A DNA stretch of 64,000 nucleotides from Chara braunii (taxonomy: Eukaryota > Streptophyta > Charophyceae > Charales > Characeae): NCBI GenBank assembly GCA_003427395.1, contig BFEA01000305.1:143302-207301 (forward strand), in the 5' to 3' direction. Under the pieces are notes generated by a model. It had not been told where the DNA came from. It made no database searches and saw only the letters and a program-made list of their open reading frames with translations. This document shows, piece by piece, positions 54,230-64,000 of this stretch. Every line of letters starts with the position of its first letter. Position 1 is the first letter of the stretch. A program made the position numbers and the translations under genes.

Positions 54230-57090
54230 TCTCAATGGAATCTAATGGGAGAAAGCATTAGATTGGGGTTTTTAGGTAGGGCGAGTTAGATAAAGTCGTT
54301 AGTTTGTGCGTTACAGTGTTGTGTAGCAAGGTAGGAAAGAAAAAGGCTGTGTGCGAGAGAAACGCTTCGACATTTCGGATGAATCTTTCCGCATTCTAGC
54401 GAAAAATTCATCCCGAATTTATGCGAACGAACGAGGAAAGGTGAGAATGTATTTTGCTGCTTTTTAGTCGAAGATTCAGACTCGTTTCGTGAGTTTGATA
54501 AGCAACGGAGGATGCCAGTGTACTCGTCAAATCGACTTGATTGGTAAGGCGGCCCATAGGTCCATCGTCGGTCGCACTTGCCGCAATCAGGATACCGTAA
54601 TCAAGTTGCTTACCTTCGTACTTACTATCCTAGTGGACATCGAGAACTTGAAGCTTGTCTGAACGATGTACCAAACGCAGTTTAACGGAACATTCTTTCG
54701 GTTCTGCCTTACCTATCTATGGAAGTAGAGTGAGGACGACCACGAGGTTGGAAACTTACCTGATTGTCGGTGAGCTGCTACGGCTTGTAGGAGTTGTGTA
54801 AGTGGGAGCGCGGCGGACGGGGAAAACAGCGTGAGGGAGTCCGTCGGGTGAAGCAACGACGAACTTCTTTCTGTCGTAGTTGATTATAGTAGCGACTTCC
54901 GTTGCTGTCTGCAAGGGTGAATGGAAGACGGCTCGTCGTATTGATAGGTAGGATCCCCTCGTAGGTGAACTGTGCGGTGTGCCCTTGCGGTAAGGGTCGC
55001 TCGTAGTAGCACAAGGGGTATATTTGCTCTGAGAAAGCTTCTCCAGGGGTCAGACTGCCAACCTTTTCGCTGAGAAGAGTAGTAAAGGCGGGACTTTCCT
55101 CTGAGTTGATAAACCGTTTATCTTGCCAGTTGAAGTACGGAGAAATGAAACGGCTCACTTACCTGCTGACGGAGACTCGATCACATTATCGGTAGGAGCA
55201 TATTGGTGACCGTGGTTATCATCCCGTATGAGATGAATGAGTTGCAGATAGATATTTGGGAGTCCCACGGCCACTGGTGATAATCCGGAGCTGCAGTTGG
55301 AGGGCCAGAAGACGTGTTACTGCTACAGTCATCAAAACAACGAACTATTGTGTATCACTGCGCAACTTGAAGACAGTTCATCGCATGTGTTGAATAGCAC
55401 TGCGTTGGTGCCTAAGTTACGTCATGCGTCAGTGAGATCTTGCGTTGACTAAGTTTATGGGTTTTTTGCCAAGCGGCGTATGGCGTGGTACGTCATTGTT
55501 AGCACACTATCACGGTACTATTGAATCCTATGTTGCGGCAGTCTGGTTGAGGAGAAACACTATGGTATGAGGGACTGATCTAGCGCTGAGTAGGTGAGTG
55601 TCACTGTGAATTGAAGGGTCGTCATGGAGTCAACAGGCAGCAGTTTGACTTCAGTTGACCAACGGTTGCATATGTTGGTCATCATTGCGGGACCCTCGAG
55701 CGAGTGAAGGTATCAAGGCCCTCTCCTGGGAGTTGAGTTTGTCCTCCTCCTGTATCTCGAGAGTCTGAAACCCCTCATTCCATCCTTCTCAATCTCAGTC
55801 TAACCCTGGTTACGAGAGGAAGGCGGCAGGCGGGATCGCAACCCGTAGGACCGCAGCAAAACTCTGTGGGGAGGGAGCTCTGTCGGAACTCAGGAGGAGT
55901 TTTGGAGGCAGGAACTGAGAGGTAATCATTGTTTTCCTTCTATAAACCCAGTATAACCGCTACTTGTATTCATTACTATGTTTGACTGAGTATGTTGCCT
56001 GTCCCCCTATTTTTTACTTTCAGTTTAACTTTCAGGACACAATTCAGACTAAGTAAAGGGATGATTGTGCAAATTTCATTTCAATTTTTTTTGTTTGACT
56101 GAAAGCAGATTGTGGGATTTGCATCTAGGGGAAGGATGGGAGAAAGGCAATATTGCTTGCGTTTGACTGGGTCAACCAGAGGCTAGGAGAGTCTCCATAA
56201 GTTTGGAGGGCCCAGTGCTATGTTTATCTTGGATTGCCTGAAGGACCAGACAGGTTCCCATAAGTTTGGGTGGTCTGGTTGCTTTGACTTGCGAGGGCTG
56301 ACTGTGATTGACTTTTTCGGGACCAAGCATGTTCCATAAGTTTGGGTGGCTTGGTCGCCTTGTTTACCTTGGGTTTCTTTCAGTTTCTTTAGTTTCTGAA
56401 CGAGGAGGTCTGAGCATGTTTCATAAGTTTTTGTGGCTCGGCCTCTTTCTGCTTTGGTTTTAAGAGAATAAACCAGGTTGAGGACCAGACATATTCCCAT
56501 AAGTTTGGGTGGCCTTGGTCCAACACCACGCACATGTTGAAACCAAAAGGATATAACTTGGCTATACTTTACTATTATTCTATCTATGAACAGGCTGGTC
56601 AGACAGGGTTTCATAAGTTTTGGTGGTCTGACTATAACTTGTCACCAACTGAAGAGAGTACTAATTAAGAATAAACTTGTGGTACGAAGGGGCAGGCTGG
56701 ACCTCGATCTAAGTTGATCGGTTCAGTTATATGCTACCTCAAAAGACTAAGTGCAGATAATTATATAAAGTTGAGATACTTAAACAGTTCAGGGCGACTA
56801 GGGTGGCCTAGTCATATGCCCAAATAAGAGAAAAGTTGTTGTGCCCTGTGTTTATGTATACTCCATGGCTGAGCTAGACATGTTCCATAAGTTTGGGTGG
56901 TCTAGCTTTATGCCTTATGTAAGCTGGGTGTAAAGGGATAAATCACTCAAAAACTACGAACTATTGTTTGATAAGGTTGACCTTGGGATGGAGAGAGTAC
57001 TTACCTTTGTGGTTTGGCCTGCATGTGACTGAGTAAGGCTACTACTTAGTCTGAGTTTCAGTTGATAGGTAGTTGCTTTAGTTGTTCGTC
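54230..57090 (+). mobile_element. TGTCGG element copy E (left part, 5' truncated)
   Basis: Colinear with copies A and C from roughly their 19-kb and 59-kb zones on, including the GAAGGTATCAAGGCCCTCTCC and GGCGGCAGGCGGGATCGCAA blocks. It is interrupted at 57090 by copy C and resumes at 63781 with GCTAGAGCCATAGGAG, the sequence expected from copy A (22592 onward). The 220 bp between the satellite and this copy (54011-54229) hold no recognised feature. The 126-residue minus frame at 54778-55158 is not conserved. Confidence 0.8.
56190..56910 (+). other. Hairpin array in copy E (best-preserved stems)
   Basis: Stem-loops with loop TTCCATAAGTTTGGGTG: ACCAGAC/GTCTGGT (56245-56251, 56273-56279), GACCAAGC/GCTTGGTC (56321-56328, 56349-56356), GTCAGAC/GTCTGAC (56598-56604, 56626-56632), GACTAGG/CCTAGTC (about 56795, loop reduced) and AGCTAGAC/GTCTAGCT (56872-56879, 56900-56907). 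Arms differ between neighbours yet remain perfectly complementary. Confidence 0.85.
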
Positions 57091-60000
57091 ACGTTGTCGG
57101 CGCGAATACCCTTACAAGGGTATCCGCCCTAGTTTTTGCAAATGACAGAAAAAATGAGTTTGGCTTAAAGTTAAGTATACCGCGCGAGGCGCGGCTGCGG
57201 CTGCGTGGTTACGATAGCCGGATGGTTGACTAGAATAAAGAGTGTGTGGGCGCGCAGGTTCAAAGCGCGCATGATCTTTATATTTGTTGAAGAGTTGGCG
57301 TGAACGCCAGCAGTATTCTTTCTGATTAGGTCAGGATTAAAAAAATTATGTTTTGTCTGATTGATGTGCTTGCCTGTGACCTATGTGTACGTATGGAGGA
57401 CGACGTCGACGGCGGCATGATTCGGTATAGTTGCGCGGTAGACGTGGAGGTTGGTGGTCGACAATTCGGTCGATAAGCCGATGTGTGGGGCTAAAACGTT
57501 TCGATAGATTGGCGCGTCGCGAAGTACCCATTTATTTAGGCTTCTGTCAGAGCTAGACCCAGCCTGGGGCCCAGCGCTATCGGTTACAATATCAGACTTT
57601 CGTCACGGAGATTCAGGGATCGAGATCGAGTGGAGACGACGGGGGTACATCAGGGTGGCGTGAAGGGACCGAGGGGGCGAGGGTCCGGCGGGGCTGTTCC
57701 CCCTGCTTTTGCCGACGGCGGCGTTAGGAAGGGAGCTAACGCTTTCGCTTCCCTCAGTCGCCACCTCCCGACGATTAAAGCTTTCTAAAAATTCCTTTTT
57801 GGGGGTACTCCAGTGCTCTTGACTCAGCGCGACGCTGGGTTTGGGGGTCGTTGCAACGGTCAAGGGCCTTGAGCGCACGCCTCTTTTAGTTGACCCGTGG
57901 GCTCCTTGCGCGTTTGGGGTGCTGGCGTAATCTGTCATGTCGTCACTGAAAATGTGAGCCGAGGAGTTCGGCGTGCAGGCGAACAGGTGGGTGGCCGAGT
58001 CCACGAAGTGGAAGCAAATTGAGTGACAGGGGTTGCAGTGGGTATACCGTCCGCCAACCACGGTCTGATGTGAGAGGTTGAGCGGGGGCGTGTCCATTGA
58101 GACCTGAGAAGTGGGGGACCGTGCCTAGGCGGGAAGGATCCGGGCATTGTAGCAGAGGCCACAGGCATATGGGACCTGTGTCGAGCCTTGGCTTTGGAAC
58201 CCTCGCCTGAGTAGTTGTTGCTACCCTTAAGGCCCACACAGGGGTCAGCTCCCTTGATCCCACATATAGACTTTATAGCACGATTGCTAAGTTTTATATC
58301 AGAACTGTGCCCCTAGCCCACCGATCGGTCGGGCTGTAGGGAAGACTGCCTGTCTGAAAGCAGAGGGGGTGAGTTTTCGCTCGAAGTCGATCAGCTGGAA
58401 GAGGCCGTTCGGGTTATGTGCGGTCGCACGGCGGGCTGGCTACAGCGGTCACTGGTCGACCAAGAGGGGGGCGGAACCAGTGGTGGACCGAGTGGGGAGT
58501 GGGCGACAGGGGAGGCTGGCAACGGGGTATCAGGAGGAAGGGGGGGGTACCTGGGCGCATTTCTGCACCAGGTGCACTCCCAGAGCGAGGAAGAGAGGAA
58601 GTGGTTGATAGCACCAGGGCAGCAGTGGAGCGGACCGCGGAGGTCGGGAAGGCAAGGCAACAAGACGCAGGCGGCGGGCGCTGAAGAGGAGCAGCGAGGT
58701 AGAAAGCGGAGATAGTCATGTGGCATCGGGCGACTGCGAGCAGGTAAGGCAGCGAAGGCAGTGAGAGCAGGGGTGAACCGGGGTGAGACCTGGCGCCGGG
58801 TGCATGCGCAGCAGGGAGGAGGGGGCGAACGGGAAGACCCTTCGTCGGGCGTGGGAAGTACCAGTCGGTGCAGACCGTGACCGTAAGAGGCAGGCGGCGG
58901 TGGGCGTAGCAAGCGAGCGGGCGCTAAAGCGCCGGGAAGGTGAAAACAGTAGGAATGAACCTGGCGTGGTTCCGCGCCGGATACGTGTAGCAGAGAGGAG
59001 ATATGGCAGGATGGATAACTCACAGTTCGCCCGTTTCTTAGCCGAATCGGGCGGACAAAGAGTTGAGTTCGGGGGTTTAAAGGTGGGCGACCCCGAATGT
59101 AGTGTTAGTTCTAGGATTAGATTAGTAGATTGTGAGTTAGTAAGGAAAGTAAGTGCGTGGGGTATGGCGGGAGCGAGGAGATGAAGGAGGAAAGTACGAA
59201 TCCTATCTGTTTCTTGACGAAAACGAATAAGGGGAGACTTGAACCAGGTTTTTTTTTGCCCTGGCGACCCCGATTTCGCAGTCAGACGTAGCCGAAGGTT
59301 AGTGAATCTAGAGTTAGTAGGAGGAGTAGACTGCGCAAGAGATGGCGATGGGTGAGAAGGGGTGAGGATGAAAAGTGTCAGTCTCACCCGTTGCTTAATG
59401 AAAACGAGAGCGGGAAAACCCATTTTGGGGTTTATGGCCCCGGGCGATTCACATGGCAGGGTTAGTTTGACCGACTAGTTAGTAAAGTTAGAGTTAGTGG
59501 AAAAAGTCGGTGCGCGAGGAGTGAGGAGATACTTAGTCTGAGCTCCCTCGTTTCTGACCGGGTCTAAACGAGGGAGGGATCGATTCCGGGGTTTTTGCCC
59601 CAGGCGAAACGGATGGCGTGTTTAGTTTGGGAGGAGAGGAAAGAGGTTAGGCAATATAGGAAGAATGGAGCCGCGAGGAGTTGCGACGGAGGGTGAGGAA
59701 GAAACTGAGCGGCAAAAAGGGTCGAAAGTAAGGCCGGGAGGAAGAAACTGATGGGACATACGTACCTGGTCATGTCCCGGGGGAAGATCCACTTTCAATG
59801 GTATGTATGGCGAGCAGCAGATAGAGGTTGAGTTGTGGTCCCGACTGTTTGGTTGTCTCGGAGGTGTCGGCAGTAGCACACCCGTTCGAACTACAGTCGA
59901 AGATTCGTCTTTGGTGACCGGTTAGTCGGACGATAGGCAGGAATGTGCAAAAAAAAAAAAGGGGCGGAGCGGCGAAGGCGACAGGCGAATCTTGACGGGA

Positions 60001-60999
60001 AGTGAGGCCGTATGACTGCAGCCTCGTCGCGAGAAGCGGAGGGTGGTTAGTGCTGCAACTGGGAAGGTCCGCGAAGGAGGTTGTTGGTGTTTGTCGGGTC
60101 ACTGGTCGCTGAGCCCCTATCCGGTAAGTTGCTGTTGATTACCGCTGGTGGCCGTAGGCTGTTTCGAGCTAACTGCCACAGCCGGTATCTGATATACTAC
60201 GTGTCAACGGATTGTCGAGCAGCGCGTCAGTATGGAGAAACTAGTACCATAGGTGGCTACGGCACATGGCGGCTGCCCACGAGTAACGAGCATATGATAG
60301 TCTATTGGGATTCCGTGGAGTCCGTCGATACTTTAGGTTGCTGGGTAACAGCAATCGGGATAGGAAAGAGTGGTTGGACTTGAGAGGGGAGTTTAGTGTT
60401 GCGACCTGGGGGATCGCCAGGAGGGTGATTCAACAGTTTGAAGTCAAGTTTGACCGAGCGGCTACTGGTTGGCCGCCATGGTGGGGCCCTCAGGCGAGTG
60501 AAGGTATCAAGGCTCTCTCCTGCGAGTCTGAGTGCACCTCTCCTGTATCTGAGAGACTTAATGCTTCTACCTCTGCCATTCTATCTCTCAGTCTAGTCTA
60601 TTGGTTACGAGAGGAAGGTGGCAGGCGGGATTGCAACCCGTAATCCGCATCGAGGCCTCTGTGGGAGGTTCGCCCTACCGATTGCGGGAGCTCTGCCGGA
60701 ACTCAGGAGGAGTTCTGAAGGCAGGGAATTGAAAGGTAACCATTGCTTTCCCTCTATATACCCTGGTATAACCCCTATCTGTATATCTTGCTATGCTTGG
60801 CTGAGTATATTGATTGTGCCCCTACCTTTGACTTTTAGTTTGACTGGCAGGATACAACTCAGACTAAGTAAATGAATGCGTGAGAAATCTCAGTTTCAGT
60901 TTCTTTTGATTATCTGAAAGCAGACTTGCTCAGGAAAAAGGTTGCATCTGGGGGAAGGGTGGGACACAGTTGGATCAGAGAGAAACGAACCTAGTAGAG

Positions 61000-61440
61000 G
61001 ACTAAATATGTTCCATAAGATTGGATGGTCTGGCCCAATGCCTCGCACATGCTGGAACCCAAAAGGTTAAAATTTGGCTATACTTTCTACTATCCTATCT
61101 ATGAACAGGCTAGTCAGGCACAGGTTCCATAAGATTGGATGACCTGGCTATAGCTTATCATAAGTTGAAGAAAGTATAGCTAAGAGTATAACTGAAGGTA
61201 ACCTTGGGCAGGCTGGGCCTTGTTTCTAAGATAAACGGCTCAGTCCTACGTCTAGTGTTTGAACACTAAGTTCAGAGAGGTATATATATCTTGGATATTA
61301 AACAGTTCAGGGCGACTCAGTTTGCTTCTAAGATGAACGGCTTAGTCATATGCTTAAAAGAAGAGAGAAGTAGTTGTGCAACCTGTTCGTGTATACTTGA
61401 TGGCTGAGGCAGGCATGTTCCATAAGATTGGATGGCCTGA
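61000..61440 (+). other. Hairpin array in copy C
   Basis: Fewer units than in E, with the loop in the form GTTCCATAAGATTGGATG or GTTTCTAAGATGAACG. Stems include CTGGGCC/GGCTCAG (61213-61219, 61237-61243) and CAGGC/GCCTG (61410-61414, 61435-61439). The two loop forms are intermediate between those of copies E and D, which supports one family. Confidence 0.75.
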
Positions 61441-62111
61441 CTTTACGCCTTATGTAAGTTGGGTATAAATTGGTAACTTACTGAGAAGACACGAACTATT
61501 GTTTGCTAAGTTGACTTGGGACTGGTGAGAGTACTTACCTTTGTGGGTTGGCCTGCATGTGGCTGAGTGAGATTACTACATGGTCTGAGTTTCAGCTTGA
61601 TAGGTAGTTCCTTTAGTCGCTCGCCACATGCTAGAGCGATAGGAGTTAGTTTAATTCCTGCATTTTCTCAGCTAAGTTTATTCTTACTTAGATCGATTTT
61701 TGCATTTTTTGAGATCATTTGTTATACTTGGCTTTGTATAAACTTTGGTAAGCTACTTTCTTTACGGGAAGCGCTGCCGAAATTTTTGCAAATCCAAGGA
61801 GTTCGTCAAACTTCGACTTGTGAAAGTTCAACTTGTCTAAAGTTTATATATGACTTAGTAAAAATCTGGAAAGTCTTTTTTTCTAAAGGGAGTGCTGCCC
61901 AAATTTTTGCTAATTCAGGGAGTTAGACAAAATTGAACTTTGGAAAGTCAAAGACTATTTCTGTTTTCATATTCGGGCTGATACAAATTCTGAAAAGGCA
62001 TTTTTCCTACGGAAAGCACTGCCGAAATTTTCTTAGTTTAAAGGAGATAGATTATATTTTGACAGGTGACGATTCTGGCAGTCCACTCTATATAGGGGAG
62101 ACTCTGCCAAG

Positions 62112-63065
62112 GTCTACCTTTGCTTTGGGCACTGCTTGAGGGTAGACTTAGGCTTAGTTAATTAGGATGGTTTTAGTGAGATTGTGATATGAGGATTATT
62201 CTCCATGAACTTATAAATTTAGTCGTGGGCATTGACCTGTCTTGTGTTACAGGTCCTCTTGATCGTATTGATTCAGGATCTGGACTAGATTCAGTTCGAT
62301 CCTACGAGGATCATCTTCTGTTATCACTGATAACAGGTCGGTTGCCGATTCGTCGGTTTACGATTCAACTCCAATTCACTCCTGCCACTCGACCCAAAGG
62401 CTTTAGCCCTGTGGTTTAAATTGTTTCATTGTGTTTTCACCTGGACTTTATTGAATGACCATTTAACAAAAGTACTGAGTACTTATTTTGGGGAGTTGCA
62501 CAAGAGTGAGGATTGTATGGCTAAAGCAAGGGGTATGAGTATAGAGAATGGTTGAAGTTGACCCTGTGTAGTGCATGAACTTTTGTTGGACCTTTGATGT
62601 GACTGCAGGTATGGTTGTGGTTCGGACTCTGGACGTGATTGTCTGCGATTACATATGTATATGGCTAAAAGGAGTCCCACTGTGACTGTGAGAAGTGATA
62701 GTCCTATATAAATAAACCTTATGTATATATTTATAAGTGTCTCGGGTATGCGCGCGGTTTACAGTGATCGTGCGCAAGGGTTAACCAGAGTTGGGCTTGA
62801 GTGAAAAGGAAGATCCCCTTTTATCCTTTGCTTCTTAGGGATTTTCATGGTCGGACGTTGGTCCTAGGCCGGGATTCAAGGTCCTTGTCCAGGACATCCC
62901 AAGCCCTAGACTCTGCAGGGAAGGAATCTGCCCACGTGCAGAGCCTATTTGTCTCACTTTGCACAGAGTGCAGAAGAGGGTGTGTGGTCTTCAACCGCGC
63001 TTGGCGGTTGTCCAGCGTCGAGAGATTAACCCTCAAGGAGCGTGTCAGCCGACACTTGAGTGTCG
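62112..63065 (+). other. Structured 3' third of copy C
   Basis: Perfect hairpins GTCTACC/GGTAGAC (62112-62118, 62141-62147), GACCTGT/ACAGGTC (62234-62240, 62249-62255), GATCCT/AGGATC (62298-62312), CTGTTATC/GATAACAG (62318-62336), CTCTGCA/TGCAGAG (62911-62943), CAACCGC/GCGGTTG (62992-63010) and CGACACT/AGTGTCG (63050-63065). Each has its counterpart in copy D. Confidence 0.75.
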
Positions 63066-63780
63066 AATGCGACCCTCCAGATTAACGAGGACCGCACGAT
63101 TATGGGCATAACATAGTACGCCATCATTGCGACTGCTTGCGTACGTTTGCATTGTTAGTCGATATGAGTGGATCCTGCGTCCGCGCGATTTTTATACTAA
63201 GTCCCGCGCTCGACGCCTATCCGATTTCCGCATTGGAAAGTTATGGGACGGCTGCTAAGGGACTAGGAGTGTTGTCGCATTGTTCAATGTGTGTGTGTGT
63301 GTGTGTTTTATTTTTTGTGTTCGTAAAGTGGTGTACTCGTGGTGTGCGGGATGCGTCCTAGTCGACCGACGACGAGCCACTCTTGGGACTTCAGCCCCCC
63401 AAGATGTCGGTTCACGTGAGGGCCCGATAGGCGTATTACCGCGTGTACCCCCTATGCTACAGCGAACGAGAAATGCCCTCGGCTGGTCCACCTCTGCGAT
63501 TGCAACCGAGTAGCTTTCGTACTGTGGACTGGTAGCTCTGCGGGGATATGCCCACCAAAGGGAGGTGACAACTCCCGTAAGGTGGAGGTAAGTTGTGCCT
63601 CGCGTAGGCCTTATCCTGTCGTAGGGGCTCGCGAGAGGTATGGCTGGCGCACTCGGCCGGAGCGGCCTAAGGAAGCTCCATTTGTGTGTCTGTGACAAGG
63701 TTGGTCCAACTCCTGCGTGATGCGGCCGAGAGGGTCCCGCGCTGCCACGTGAGGTGCCGGACCGATGTGCCCGACAACGT

Positions 63781-64000
63781 GCTAGAGCCATAGGAGTTAG
63801 TTTCAATTCGTGCATTTTCTGAGCTAAGTTTATTTTACTTAGATCAATTTCTGCATTTTCTGATATCTTTTATTATACTTGGTCTTGTATAAATCTTGGT
63901 AAGCCACTTCCTCTACGGGAAGCGCTGCCGAAATTTCTACAAATCTAAGGAGTTAGTCAAAATTTAACTTTTCAAAGTTCAACTTGTCTGATTTTTTTTA
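63781..64000 (+). mobile_element. TGTCGG element copy E, right part (continues off the window)
   Basis: Begins GCTAGAGCCATAGGAGTTAG directly after the ACGT duplication of copy C and follows copy A from 22592, reaching the GGGAAGCGCTGCCGAAATTT unit of the degenerate tandem array at the window edge. Confidence 0.85.

Larger units (their letters stand above)
57095..63776 (+). mobile_element. TGTCGG element copy C, full length (6,682 bp)
   Basis: Starts TGTCGGCGCGAATACCCTT, ends GTGCCCGACA, and is flanked by ACGT on both sides (57091-57094, 63777-63780). Copy A shows the uninterrupted target (CCACGTGCTAGAGCC). Colinear with copy D. The 5' end carries the palindrome ATACCCTTACAAGGGTAT (57106-57123). 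The middle contains several short segments each headed by a conserved motif around TTCTTGAC and GGGTTT. The 3' third holds about 125-bp degenerate repeats and many perfect hairpins. No coding region recognised. Confidence 0.87.

Noticed and set aside
54778-55158. 126-residue minus-strand ORF
   Set aside because: Inside TGTCGG copy E and without counterpart in colinear copies A to D.

Overview
The window is eukaryotic and green-lineage. It carries one recognisable host exon, from a plastid RETICULATA-related (DUF3411) gene, with a consensus plant splice donor. Almost everything else is decayed or nested repetitive DNA: a Ty3/Gypsy-type element, a plant-type LINE with an RVT zinc finger, a tRNA-derived SINE, a hAT-like MITE, an 80-bp satellite, and several copies of a very long non-coding element. 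A large repeat-rich streptophyte genome, for instance a charophyte alga, fits best. The lineage is an inference, not something the sequence proves.

Layout. 1-2733: intronic or intergenic DNA with micro- and minisatellites, a foldback and a 204-bp tandem duplication. 2734-3606 (-): first exon of the RETICULATA-related gene, with a CpG-rich 5' flank to about 4160. 4933-5300: SINE with a perfect 14-bp target duplication. 5453-15006: Ty3/Gypsy-like element with two about 1.2-kb direct repeats (LTRs), riddled with stops and frameshifts, with no gag in its expected place and an extra ORF between integrase and the 3' LTR. It is followed by an inverted copy of its own leader and a possible gag remnant (15009-15837).

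16787-38420 and 54230-64000 are dominated by a long non-coding repeat, called here the TGTCGG element. Two full-length copies are bounded by TGTCGG/TGTCGA and CCGACA/CGACA-type ends and by 4-bp target duplications: 26508-33571 on the minus strand (site GCGT) and 57095-63776 on the plus strand (site ACGT). Each is nested inside another copy of the same family. No coding capacity was recognised. The element is packed with small hairpins. The most striking part is a 0.5-1 kb array of stem-loops that share a loop close to TTCCATAAGTTTGGGTG, or a related GTTTCTAAGATGAATG form. Their stems differ from hairpin to hairpin yet stay complementary. I regard this as the most likely undescribed system in the window.

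38830-45524 (-) is a LINE with ORF1 (CCHC knuckle) and ORF2 (endonuclease, RT, zf-RVT). Its RT catalytic aspartates are mutated and it carries an internal inversion. 45540-46960 is a diverged TGTCGG-element fragment. 46990-48230 and 51030-54010 are two oppositely oriented arrays of a roughly 80-bp satellite. Each monomer has a central dyad, and the second array shows a four-monomer higher-order repeat. A 337-bp MITE sits in the first array, and about 2.8 kb of low-complexity DNA separates the two.

The only likely functional host gene is the RETICULATA-related one; its remaining exons were not found. The rest is a layered record of transposition: SINE, Gypsy and LINE insertion followed by point decay, then nested insertion of TGTCGG elements.
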